A stretch of 64,000 nucleotides of DNA from Streptomyces sp. HUAS MG91 (GTDB lineage: Bacteria; Actinomycetota; Actinomycetes; Streptomycetales; Streptomycetaceae). A program made the translations under genes and the position numbers. The notes under the pieces are model-generated. The model was given only the letters and a program-made list of their open reading frames with translations, was not told where the DNA came from and ran no database searches. The stretch spans positions 4,216,001 to 4,280,000 of the forward strand of contig NZ_CP159534.1 in NCBI RefSeq assembly GCF_040529335.1, written 5' to 3'. Below, in pieces: positions 22,844 through 30,253 of this stretch; position 1 is the first letter of the stretch; each line of letters begins with the position of its first letter.

Positions 22844-23560
22844 GTGACGGAGGCAGCAGAACTCCCCCCGGCTCCGGAGCTTGCCCGGGAGGTGTTCGGC
22901 GAGCGCTTCCCGGACGCGGTCCGGTACGCGGAGCTTCTCGCTGACGCGGGCGTGCAGCGTGGCCTCATCGGCCCCCGCGAAGTGCCGCGACTGTGGGAGC
23001 GGCACATCCTGAACTGCGCGGTGCTCTCCGAGGTCGTGCCCGAGAACGTCACGGTGTGCGATGTCGGCTCGGGCGCCGGGCTGCCGGGTATCCCGCTGGC
23101 CCTGGTCCGCCCGGACCTCAAGATCACGCTTCTTGAGCCGCTGCTGCGGCGTACGACGTTCCTCACCGAGGTCGTCGAACTGCTCGGGCTCGACCATGTG
23201 ACCGTGGTGCGCGGCCGGGCCGAGGAAGTCCTGGGCAAGCTGCCGCCCGTCCACGTCGTCACGGCCCGCGCCGTGGCACCGCTCGACCGGCTCGCGGCAT
23301 GGGGCGTTCCGCTGCTGCGGCCGTACGGAGAGATGCTCGCCCTCAAGGGCGACACCGCGGTGGAAGAGGTCAAGAGCGCCGGTGCCGCGCTGAGCAAGCT
23401 GGGTGCCGTCGCGACCTCGGTGCTTCAGGTCGGCGAGGGTGTGGTGGATCCGCTCTCGACCGTGGTGCGGGTGGAGGTCGGGGAGAGCCCGGGCGGTGTG
23501 CGATTCGCCGCCAAGCGGGCCAAGGCGGCCCGCACGGGGCGTGCCCGGCGCAGGCGTTGA
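22844..23560 (+). CDS. rsmG: 16S rRNA (guanine-N7) methyltransferase RsmG
   Basis: 238 residues from GTG with GGAAGGA 8 nt upstream. The SAM-binding motif is CDVGSGAGLPGIPLAL, with LLEPLLRRTTFL for ribose contact and TARAVAPL later. It methylates a guanine in the 530 loop of 16S rRNA; in Streptomyces loss of rsmG gives low-level streptomycin resistance. The C-terminus is very basic (RAKAARTGRARRRR). It precedes parAB. Confidence 0.96.
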   Translation: MTEAAELPPAPELAREVFGERFPDAVRYAELLADAGVQRGLIGPREVPRLWERHILNCAVLSEVVPENVTVCDVGSGAGLPGIPLALVRPDLKITLLEPLLRRTTFLTEVVELLGLDHVTVVRGRAEEVLGKLPPVHVVTARAVAPLDRLAAWGVPLLRPYGEMLALKGDTAVEEVKSAGAALSKLGAVATSVLQVGEGVVDPLSTVVRVEVGESPGGVRFAAKRAKAARTGRARRRR

Positions 23561-23684
23561 GCGCCTGACGCGACGTGATGAGTACCGCTGATCCATGGTG
23601 AGAACCGGCGGTACTCCACAAAAGCTGTCAAACGTACGCATCTCGGGGTGTCGCACGGGTGCGTGCTGAGCCGCGGTGCATCGT

Positions 23685-23698
23685 GTTTCACGTGAAAC
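23685..23698. other. parS: parS site 1
   Basis: Perfect GTTTCACGTGAAAC, in the rsmG-parA gap. Confidence 0.95.
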
Positions 23699-23805
23699 GT
23701 CGCTCACTGCTGCATGGCATCATCAGTCGCGGCCGCGCAGCGGCCGCTCCCCGCGACCGCAAACCCCTCGGAACCCTTGCATCGTCCCCTGTTACGGGCA
23801 CGGAG

Positions 23806-23832
23806 TTGTCCACAGAAGGGGATTCATCCACA
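23806..23832. promoter_or_regulatory. Pair of DnaA boxes before parA
   Basis: TTGTCCACA at 23806-23814 is a perfect Streptomyces-type DnaA box, and TCATCCACA follows at 23824-23832. They lie in the 308-bp rsmG-parA gap, which also holds a perfect parS at 23685. If the parA start is upstream of my choice, they would lie within its 5' coding part. Confidence 0.6.
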
Positions 23833-23868
23833 GAAGACCGGGCCTCGCTGGTTCTTGACCCCGAAGGC

Positions 23869-24945
23869 ATGGGAGGCTCTGTTCATAGCGAGCCTGAAGT
23901 CGAGGAGAGTGAATCCTTGCGGTCCGACGCCAACATCGCGGGACCGATGACCGATCCGGTCCCCGGTCCCCGCACCGAGTCGGCGGGGGAGGATGTTTCA
24001 CGTGAAACACCGCCCCCGATGGACGACACACCCATCGGTCGCGCTGCCCAACTGGCAGTGGAAGCGCTCGGCCGCGCAGGCGAGGGCCTGCCGCGTCCCG
24101 AGCAGACCCGCGTCATGGTGGTGGCCAACCAGAAGGGCGGGGTCGGCAAGACCACGACGACGGTCAACCTTGCCGCGTCTCTCGCGCTGCACGGTGCACG
24201 CGTCCTGGTGATCGACCTGGACCCACAGGGCAATGCCTCGACGGCGCTGGGGATCGACCACCACGCCGAAGTGCCCTCCATCTACGACGTGCTCGTGGAC
24301 AGCAGGCCGCTCTCGGACGTCGTCCAGCCGGTCGAGGATGTGGAAGGGCTCTTCTGCGCTCCCGCCACCATCGATCTCGCCGGTGCGGAGATCGAGCTGG
24401 TCTCCCTGGTGGCACGTGAGAGCCGGCTGCAGCGAGCGATCCAGGCGTACGAGCAGCCGCTGGACTACATCCTCATCGACTGCCCGCCGTCGCTCGGTCT
24501 GCTGACGGTCAACGCCCTGGTGGCCGGCGCGGAAGTGCTGATCCCGATCCAGTGCGAGTACTACGCGCTGGAGGGCCTCGGCCAGCTCCTGCGCAACGTG
24601 GACCTGGTCCGCGGGCACCTCAACCCCGCGCTGCACGTCTCGACGATCCTTCTCACGATGTACGACGGGCGCACCCGGCTGGCCTCCCAGGTCGCCGACG
24701 AGGTCCGCAACCACTTCGGCAAGGAAGTCCTGCGGACGAGCATTCCTCGCTCGGTCCGTATCTCGGAGGCGCCGAGCTACGGGCAGACCGTTCTGACCTA
24801 CGATCCGGGGTCGAGCGGTGCGCTCTCCTACCTCGAGGCGGCGCGGGAGATGGCGCTGCGTGGCGTCGGCATCCACTACGACGCCCAGCACGCCCACACG
24901 GGCAACCAACTTGAACAGCAGACCACCGCGGAGGGGATTCAGTGA
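23869..24945 (+). CDS. parA: Chromosome partitioning ATPase ParA
   Basis: 358 residues from the ATG giving [17 protein letters not shown]. The deviant Walker A is [16 protein letters not shown]; switch motifs DLDPQGNAS and [13 protein letters not shown] follow. It is the cytosolic ATPase that, with ParB, positions origin regions, notably in sporulating aerial hyphae. The start is uncertain: this ATG has only a close GAAGG, and in-frame GTG at 23659 or ATG at 23944 are alternatives. A perfect parS lies within the coding sequence (23995, read as VSRET). It overlaps parB by 4 nt. Confidence 0.93.
   Translation: MGGSVHSEPEVEESESLRSDANIAGPMTDPVPGPRTESAGEDVSRETPPPMDDTPIGRAAQLAVEALGRAGEGLPRPEQTRVMVVANQKGGVGKTTTTVNLAASLALHGARVLVIDLDPQGNASTALGIDHHAEVPSIYDVLVDSRPLSDVVQPVEDVEGLFCAPATIDLAGAEIELVSLVARESRLQRAIQAYEQPLDYILIDCPPSLGLLTVNALVAGAEVLIPIQCEYYALEGLGQLLRNVDLVRGHLNPALHVSTILLTMYDGRTRLASQVADEVRNHFGKEVLRTSIPRSVRISEAPSYGQTVLTYDPGSSGALSYLEAAREMALRGVGIHYDAQHAHTGNQLEQQTTAEGIQ
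23995..24008. other. parS: parS site 2, inside parA
   Basis: Perfect GTTTCACGTGAAAC, encoding Val-Ser-Arg-Glu-Thr in the N-terminal tail of ParA. Confidence 0.95.
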
Positions 24946-26045
24946 GCGAGCGACGGAGGGGACTGGGCCGTGGCCTCGGCGCGCTGATTCCGGCTGCCCC
25001 CACCCCTGAGAAGACGGCCCCGGCGGCTTCCGGAGGAGTCACCTCTTCCTCTTCCGCCCCGGCGTCGGTTCTGACGGCAGAGCGCGGAGTGGCCGCGGCG
25101 AAGGTGGCATCGCTGTCGCAGAGCGATGTTTCACGGGAAACCGAGGGGCAGGCGCACGGTGCGGCGGAGGAGTTCGAGCGGCCCGCGGGTGCGCACTTCG
25201 CCGAGCTGCCGCTCGACGCGATCACGCCCAACCCGCGGCAGCCGCGTGATGTGTTCGACGAGGACGCCCTCGCCGAGCTCGTCACGTCCATCAAGGAAGT
25301 CGGCCTGCTGCAGCCTGTCGTCGTACGGCAGGTGGGGCCGGCGCGCTACGAGCTCATCATGGGCGAGCGGCGCTGGAGGGCCACGCGTGAGGCGGGGCTC
25401 GACCGCATCCCCGCCATCGTGCGGGCCACGGACGACGAGAAGCTCCTCCTCGACGCGCTCCTGGAGAACCTGCACCGGGCGCAGCTGAACCCGCTGGAAG
25501 AGGCGGCCGCCTACGACCAGCTGCTCAAGGACTTCAACTGCACGCACGACCAGCTGGCGGACCGCATCGGTCGTTCCCGCCCGCAGGTCTCCAACACCCT
25601 GCGTCTGCTGAAGCTCTCGCCGGCCGTGCAGCGGCGGGTGGCAGCCGGTGTGCTGTCCGCCGGGCACGCTCGCGCCCTGCTCTCCGTCGAGGACTCGGAG
25701 GAGCAGGACCGGCTCGCTCACCGCATCGTCGCCGAGGGACTGTCCGTGCGGGCCGTCGAGGAGATCGTGACCCTCATGGGATCGCGTCCCACGAGCACGA
25801 CCCGGGCCAAGGGCCCGCGGGCCGGCGCGCGGGTCTCCCCGGCGCTGAGCAATCTCGCGACGCGGCTCTCGGACCGCTTCGAGACGCGGGTGAAGGTCGA
25901 CCTGGGCCAGAAGAAGGGCAAGATCGTCGTCGAGTTCGCCTCGATGGAGGATCTGGAGCGCATCCTCGGATCACTGGCTCCCGGCGAAGGGCCGGTTCTC
26001 CAGAACGGGCTTTCCGAGGAGACCGAGGGCGACGAACAGGACTGA
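24942..26045 (+). CDS. parB: Chromosome partitioning protein ParB
   Basis: 367 residues (GTG start overlapping the parA stop). After a variable Ala/Ser-rich tail the ParB/Srx CTPase fold begins ([20 protein letters not shown]), with GERRWRAT (nucleotide/bridging motif) and [14 protein letters not shown]. The HTH that reads parS follows ([20 protein letters not shown]), and the dimerisation domain is at the C-terminus. It binds the parS sites of this window and spreads. Codons at 25128-25141 contain a one-mismatch parS. Confidence 0.97.
   Translation: MSERRRGLGRGLGALIPAAPTPEKTAPAASGGVTSSSSAPASVLTAERGVAAAKVASLSQSDVSRETEGQAHGAAEEFERPAGAHFAELPLDAITPNPRQPRDVFDEDALAELVTSIKEVGLLQPVVVRQVGPARYELIMGERRWRATREAGLDRIPAIVRATDDEKLLLDALLENLHRAQLNPLEEAAAYDQLLKDFNCTHDQLADRIGRSRPQVSNTLRLLKLSPAVQRRVAAGVLSAGHARALLSVEDSEEQDRLAHRIVAEGLSVRAVEEIVTLMGSRPTSTTRAKGPRAGARVSPALSNLATRLSDRFETRVKVDLGQKKGKIVVEFASMEDLERILGSLAPGEGPVLQNGLSEETEGDEQD
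25128..25141. other. parS: Degenerate parS inside parB
   Basis: GTTTCACGGGAAAC, one mismatch (T to G at the ninth base). It also encodes Val-Ser-Arg-Glu-Thr; the change is synonymous (CGT to CGG). Confidence 0.7.
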
Positions 26046-26064
26046 TGTCCTGTGCTGTGCCTGG

Positions 26065-26105
26065 GAGCGGGCTGTGTCCGGTGTGTACCGGAACACGGCC
26101 CGCTC
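26065..26105 (+). terminator. Terminator after parAB
   Basis: GAGCGGGCTGTGTCCGG pairs with CCGGAACACGGCCCGCTC (one bulge) around a 6-nt loop, followed by TTTGCTTTCTT. It is 20 bp past the parB stop. Confidence 0.85.
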
Positions 26106-26130
26106 TTTGCTTTCTTACGGTATCGATGGA

Positions 26131-26154
26131 ATCGCATCGTGGTTACGATGCGAT
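26131..26154. promoter_or_regulatory. Perfect 10-bp inverted repeat before the acetyltransferase operon
   Basis: ATCGCATCGT and ACGATGCGAT flank GGTT. It lies between the parB terminator and the next start codon, in a locally AT-richer stretch. It could be an operator or an RNA hairpin; no regulator is recognised. Confidence 0.5.
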
Positions 26155-26199
26155 CGGGAAGAGCGCATCCACCCGGCAGTACCTCAAGGGGGCGGGGTC

Positions 26200-26457
26200 A
26201 TGCGATCGGTGAGTCGTACCGGACTGATGACCGCGGGTCTCGGACTGGGCGCGGTCGGCGGGTTCGTCGGCAGTCTGCTCAGGGAACGAAGCGCTCTGAC
26301 AGCCGCCCGCGCTGCGGCCGGCGGAGAAAGCGAGGAACTGCCTTCATGGGGCGTCGGCTCGTACCGCTCACGCTGGACAACCTCCCGGACCTTCCCAAGC
26401 GGTGCCGGTCGTGTGTCTTCTGGGAGCTGGACCCGGTCAGTGGCCAAGCCTCGGTGA
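26200..26457 (+). CDS. Possible small membrane protein overlapping the acetyltransferase gene
   Basis: 85 codons from an ATG with AAGGGGGCGGGG upstream. The first 40 residues are credible (MRSVSRTGLMTAGLGLGAVG, GGFVGSLLRERSA: one hydrophobic helix). The last 37 codons lie out of frame within the acetyltransferase gene and look random. Either a real small protein with a fortuitous tail or a translated leader coupled to the downstream start. Uncertain. Confidence 0.4.
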   Translation: MRSVSRTGLMTAGLGLGAVGGFVGSLLRERSALTAARAAAGGESEELPSWGVGSYRSRWTTSRTFPSGAGRVSSGSWTRSVAKPR

Positions 26458-26963
26458 AGGCGGGGACGCCGGAGCTGGAGAAGGAAGCGTGGATCTCGGC
26501 GGTCCTGCTGGAGTGGGGCTCCTGCGGCCGCGTCGTCTACGTCGACGATCTCCCGGTCGGCTTCGTGCTCTACGCGCCGCCTGCCTATGTCCCGCGGTCC
26601 CTGTCGTTTCCGACGAGCCCGGTCTCCCCTGACGCCGTCCAGCTGATGACGGCCTCGATCATGCCGAGCCATCAGGGCCAGGGGCTGGGGCGGGTCATCG
26701 TCCAGACCGTCGCGAAGGATCTTCTGCGCCGAGGCTTCAAGGCGATCGAGGCCTTCGGCGACGCGCAGTGGAAAGAGCCGTCCTGTCTGCTGCCCGCCGA
26801 CCATCTCCTGGCCGTCGGCTTCAAGACCGTCCGCCCCCACCCCTCGTACCCGCGGCTGAGGCTTGAGCTGCGGACGACGCTGTCGTGGAAAGAGGACGTG
26901 GAGATGGCGCTGGACCGGCTTCTCGGGGCGGTGCAGAAGGAGCCCGCACTGCGTCCGCTCTGA
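26346..26963 (+). CDS. GNAT-family N-acetyltransferase
   Basis: 205 residues from ATG with GAGGAA upstream. The acetyl-CoA binding motif is PSHQGQGLGRVIVQTVAKDL (Q/RxxGxG/A type). CRSCVFWELDP near the N-terminus places two Cys close together. It is the GNAT constantly found between parB and trxA in Streptomyces. Substrate unknown. The frame extending upstream to 26052 has no ribosome-binding site and crosses the parB terminator. Confidence 0.87.
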   Translation: MGRRLVPLTLDNLPDLPKRCRSCVFWELDPVSGQASVKAGTPELEKEAWISAVLLEWGSCGRVVYVDDLPVGFVLYAPPAYVPRSLSFPTSPVSPDAVQLMTASIMPSHQGQGLGRVIVQTVAKDLLRRGFKAIEAFGDAQWKEPSCLLPADHLLAVGFKTVRPHPSYPRLRLELRTTLSWKEDVEMALDRLLGAVQKEPALRPL

Positions 26964-26981
26964 AAGACCGCACACGCCGAA

Positions 26982-27008
26982 CGGGCCGACCCTCTCGGGT
27001 CGGCCCGC
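26982..27008. terminator. Bidirectional terminator between the acetyltransferase gene and trxA
   Basis: CGGGCCGACCC and GGGTCGGCCCG form an 11-bp stem with a TCTC-type 5-nt loop between convergent genes. It is followed 4 bp later by a parS. Confidence 0.85.
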
Positions 27009-27012
27009 TCAT

Positions 27013-27026
27013 GTTTCACGTGAAAC
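27013..27026. other. parS: parS site 3
   Basis: Perfect GTTTCACGTGAAAC between the convergent acetyltransferase gene and trxA. Confidence 0.95.
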
Positions 27027-27062
27027 AACGCCCGCCGTCCGTGAAACGGCGTCGCCGGAGCA

Positions 27063-27395
27063 TTACTCGGCGATGAAGTCCTCGAGGTCGCGCACGATGG
27101 CGGCCTTCGGCTTGGCACCGACGATGGTCTTGGCGACCTCGCCACCCTGGTACACGTTCAGGGTCGGGATGGACATGACGCCGTACTTGGCGGCCGTGCC
27201 CGGGTTCTCGTCGATGTTGAGCTTGACGATCTCGATCTTGTCGCCGTACTCGGCCGCGATCGCCTCGAGCGACGGGGCGATCTGGCGGCACGGACCGCAC
27301 CAGGCGGCCCAGAAGTCGACCAGGACGGGCTTGTCGCTCTTCAGAACGTCCTCGTCGAAGGAGGCGTCCGTCACGTTCTTCAGGTTGCCGGCCAC
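27063..27395 (-). CDS. trxA: Thioredoxin
   Basis: 110 residues (GTG start, GAGGAG upstream). The active site WCGPC lies in FWAAWCGPCRQIAP; YGVMSIPTLNVYQGG contains the cis-proline. It reduces protein disulfides in the cytosol and is recharged by the thioredoxin reductase coded 47 bp upstream, with which it forms an operon. Confidence 0.98.
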   Translation of the reverse strand: MAGNLKNVTDASFDEDVLKSDKPVLVDFWAAWCGPCRQIAPSLEAIAAEYGDKIEIVKLNIDENPGTAAKYGVMSIPTLNVYQGGEVAKTIVGAKPKAAIVRDLEDFIAE

Positions 27396-27442
27396 AGCGG
27401 GCTCCTCTTTTCTATGGGGGTGCGAGAGGTGGGAAGTCGGGG

Positions 27443-28420
27443 TCAGACGGTGGCGGTCGGGGTCTTCTCGGGCTCGGCGGCCTCGCCGTCGGCGAGAGCG
27501 GCCAGGAAGCGCTCGGCGTCGAGAGCGGCGGAGCAGCCGGTGCCGGCCGCCGTGATCGCCTGACGGTAGGTGTGGTCCACGACGTCACCGGCGCCGAAGA
27601 CACCGGTCAGGTTCGTGCGCGTCGACGGGGCCTCGACCTTCAGGTAGCCCTCGCCGTCCAGCTCGAGCTGGCCCTTGAAGAGCTCCGTGCGCGGGTCGTG
27701 GCCGATCGCGATGAACAGACCTGTCACCGGCAGCTCGGACGTCTCGCCCGTCTTCAGGTTGCGCAGCGTCAGACCGGCCAGCTTCGGGTCGCCCTTGATC
27801 TCCGCGACCTCGCTGTCCCACACGAACTTGATCTTCGGGTCGGCGAAGGCACGCTCCTGCATCGCCTTGGAGGCGCGCAGGGTGTCACGGCGGTGGACGA
27901 TCGTCACGGACTTGGCGAAGCGCGAGAGGAAGGTGGCCTCCTCCATCGCGGTGTCGCCGCCGCCGATCACGGCGATGTCCTGGTCCTTGAAGAAGAACCC
28001 GTCACAGGTGGCGCACCAGGAGACGCCACGGCCGGACAGCGCGTCCTCGTTCGGCAGGCCCAGCTTGCGGTGCTGCGAGCCGGTGGTGACGATGACGGCC
28101 TTCGCGCGGTGCACGGTGCCCGAGGTGTCGGTCACGGTCTTGATCTCGCCGGTGAGGTCGACGGCCACGACATCGTCGGGGACGAGCTCGGCGCCGAACC
28201 GCTCGGCCTGGCCGCGCATGTTGTCCATGAGCTCGGGGCCCATGATGCCGTCCTGGAAGCCCGGGAAGTTCTCCACCTCGGTGGTGTTCATCAGGGCGCC
28301 ACCGGCGGTGACGGCGCCCTCGAACACCAGCGGCTTCAGCGACGCGCGCGCGGTGTAGAGCGCCGCCGTGTAGCCGGCGGGCCCGGAGCCGATGATGATC
28401 ACGTTACGGACGTCACTCAC
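27443..28420 (-). CDS. trxB: Thioredoxin reductase
   Basis: 325 residues, FAD/NADPH flavoprotein. The FAD motif is [16 protein letters not shown], the redox pair is WCATCDG (CATC), and the NADPH motif is [31 protein letters not shown] (two parts: [10 protein letters not shown] and [11 protein letters not shown]) closes the FAD site. GAGGAAT upstream of the GTG is a ribosome-binding site. A SigR-type promoter stands 74 bp upstream, so induction by disulfide stress is expected. Confidence 0.98.
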   Translation of the reverse strand: MSDVRNVIIIGSGPAGYTAALYTARASLKPLVFEGAVTAGGALMNTTEVENFPGFQDGIMGPELMDNMRGQAERFGAELVPDDVVAVDLTGEIKTVTDTSGTVHRAKAVIVTTGSQHRKLGLPNEDALSGRGVSWCATCDGFFFKDQDIAVIGGGDTAMEEATFLSRFAKSVTIVHRRDTLRASKAMQERAFADPKIKFVWDSEVAEIKGDPKLAGLTLRNLKTGETSELPVTGLFIAIGHDPRTELFKGQLELDGEGYLKVEAPSTRTNLTGVFGAGDVVDHTYRQAITAAGTGCSAALDAERFLAALADGEAAEPEKTPTATV

Positions 28421-28493
28421 GGCTTGATTCCTCGTCTCTACGGGACTGCTGCGTACTGCCGGGGGAGCCTCTTCTCAGGACTCTCACCCCACC

Positions 28494-28521
28494 CAACGGA
28501 TCCTACGGGGCATGCATTCCC
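28494..28521 (-). promoter_or_regulatory. SigR-type promoter of trxBA
   Basis: On the minus strand GGGAAT is followed by exactly 18 nt and then GTTG. This matches the known SigR consensus (GGAAT-N18-GTT) and the known SigR control of trxBA in Streptomyces. It is correctly placed upstream of trxB. Confidence 0.85.
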
Positions 28522-28562
28522 GACGTGTCCGGGCGCACGCCGGGACCGTCGAAGGATGCCGT

Positions 28563-29498
28563 TCAGCCGCGCTTGTAGGAGTGGGTGTACAGCAGCTCGC
28601 CCGCTGTGGAGGGATCCTTCGCCGTGCAGGACGCGTCGACGATGAACGCCGTGACGCGGTGGGTCGGATCGCTCGTGTGGGGCAGCACGAGGAGATAGAC
28701 GGCTTTCCCCTCGTACGTGCCCTGCTTGAACCCGAGGGGGTCATCGTCGCGGTGCGTACCGCGCTGGACGCACGCCGGCGGAGCCATGGCGGCCTTGGGA
28801 ATCTCGGGGTTCTTCGGTGACGACTTGGGCGTGACGCCCTCCGTCCCGAGCGATGCCACGTCTCCCTGGTGCAGCAGCTCGGTGACCTTCGACTCCAGAT
28901 TGGCCTTGGCGAAGCTCGACGCGCTCGTGCTGGCGCTGGCCGGCGTCCTGCCCACGTTCGAGGTGCCGCCTCCGCCCTGCACGAGCAGCACGCCGGTCCC
29001 GATCACGGCGGCGGTGAGGACGGCCCCGATGGCGGCGCCGGTACGGCGCCGGGTGACGCGTGCTCGGCGACCCGGTCCGGTCGCGGAGGGGGCATGTCCC
29101 GAGGGTCGGTCGGCGGGGCGCGGTGCGGGGGCGGAACGCGCGGTCGATGTTTCACGTGAAACAGACGCCGTTTCACGCCCACTGCCCTCGTCGCTCCCGT
29201 AGCTCTCGGCGCTCTCGTCGGGTTCCTCGTTCTCGTACGCGACGACGTCCAGGAGGGCTTCCGCGGCCAGGGCGGCGTCGATGCGCGCCGCGACGTCCTC
29301 GGGCATCCGGGGTGCGTCGGGAAGCGTGCCGAGCATGCCGCGGATCTCTTCCAGCGAGGAGTAGACATCGGCGCACAGGACACAGCCGTCGAGGTGCCGG
29401 CGGATGTCGGAGCTGCGGGACGGCGGGAGAAGACCCTCGGCAAGATCGGAGATCTCGGTGACCTCGGGGTGTTCCGCCGTGTCGGTCGTGGATGTCAC
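28563..29498 (-). CDS. Membrane-anchored anti-sigma factor for SigM
   Basis: 311 residues. The N-terminal cytoplasmic region has the zinc-type anti-sigma motif in IRRHLDGCVLCADVYSSLEE (H-x3-C-x2-C). An acidic, disordered linker leads to one membrane helix (GAAIGAVLTAAVIGTGVLLV, about residues 155-175) and an extracellular domain with two Cys. It overlaps the sigM stop by 4 nt, the usual sigma/anti-sigma coupling. A perfect parS lies in frame at 29149. The corresponding Streptomyces partner of SigM has been called RsmA; the symbol is omitted because that name is used for another gene. Confidence 0.88.
   Translation of the reverse strand: MTSTTDTAEHPEVTEISDLAEGLLPPSRSSDIRRHLDGCVLCADVYSSLEEIRGMLGTLPDAPRMPEDVAARIDAALAAEALLDVVAYENEEPDESAESYGSDEGSGRETASVSRETSTARSAPAPRPADRPSGHAPSATGPGRRARVTRRRTGAAIGAVLTAAVIGTGVLLVQGGGGTSNVGRTPASASTSASSFAKANLESKVTELLHQGDVASLGTEGVTPKSSPKNPEIPKAAMAPPACVQRGTHRDDDPLGFKQGTYEGKAVYLLVLPHTSDPTHRVTAFIVDASCTAKDPSTAGELLYTHSYKRG
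29149..29162. other. parS: parS site 4, inside the anti-sigma gene
   Basis: Perfect GTTTCACGTGAAAC, again read as Val-Ser-Arg-Glu-Thr in the disordered linker. Confidence 0.95.
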
Positions 29499-30208
29499 GC
29501 TCGCCCACCTCCGCCCTTCACCGCAGTCGAGTCATGTGGTCCGGCCTCGTCCCGAGGTCCCGCTGCGGGTGGGACGGATGTCCCCTCCGGACGGTTCCTT
29601 CCCGGGGGCGGGTTCTTGCCACCGCCTTCTTCGGCGCGCTCCGTCCGCAGGTGCGCCAGGAGAGGGAGCAACCGGGCCCGGCCTCGGGCACAGCGGCTCT
29701 TCACGGTGCCCGTGGGGACATCGAGGATTCTGGCGGCCTCGGCCACCGGGTAGCCCTGCATGTCGACGAGAACGAGTACCGCCCGCTGATCGGCCGGAAG
29801 GGACTCCAGGGCGCCCAGGAGTTCGCGGTGCAGATCATTGCGCTCGGCGGGCGCGGCCGCCGACTCGTGGGGCTCCAGAAGCTGCTCCAGGCGTTCGGTG
29901 TCGTCCACCGGAGCGGTTCTGCGGGAGGCCGTCTTGCGGGCCCGGTCCAGGCACGCGTTGACGGTGATGCGGTGCAGCCAGGTCGTGACGGCGGACTGCC
30001 CGCGGAAGGTGTGGGCGGCGCGGTACGCGGAGACGAGGGCGTCCTGCACCGCGTCAGCGGCCTCCTCGCGGTCCCCCAGCGTCCGCAGGGCCACCGCCCA
30101 CAAGCGGTCCCGGTGCCGGCGCACGATCTCGCCGAAGGCGTCCTTGTCCCCCGCGACGTGCCGGGCGAGGAGGTCCTGGTCGCTCGCTCCGCCGTAGGCG
30201 TCGTCCAC
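29495..30208 (-). CDS. sigM: ECF RNA polymerase sigma factor SigM
   Basis: 237 residues. Region 2 covers about residues 20-90 (DAFGEIVRRHRDRLWAVALR, ADAVQDALVSAYRAAHTF, TTWLHRITVNACLDRAR). Region 4 covers about 130-180 (LPADQRAVLVLVDMQGYPVA, ILDVPTGTVKSRCARGRARL). An extra proline-rich tail of about 45 residues follows. Gene context (pseudokinase and murJ upstream, anti-sigma gene and trxBA downstream) matches actinobacterial sigM, a stress sigma factor. Confidence 0.93.
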   Translation of the reverse strand: MDDAYGGASDQDLLARHVAGDKDAFGEIVRRHRDRLWAVALRTLGDREEAADAVQDALVSAYRAAHTFRGQSAVTTWLHRITVNACLDRARKTASRRTAPVDDTERLEQLLEPHESAAAPAERNDLHRELLGALESLPADQRAVLVLVDMQGYPVAEAARILDVPTGTVKSRCARGRARLLPLLAHLRTERAEEGGGKNPPPGRNRPEGTSVPPAAGPRDEAGPHDSTAVKGGGGRA

Positions 30209-30253
30209 TGCCGAACCCCCTCCCCGTGGCGGGCCCCGATGGGCCCCGGTGCG

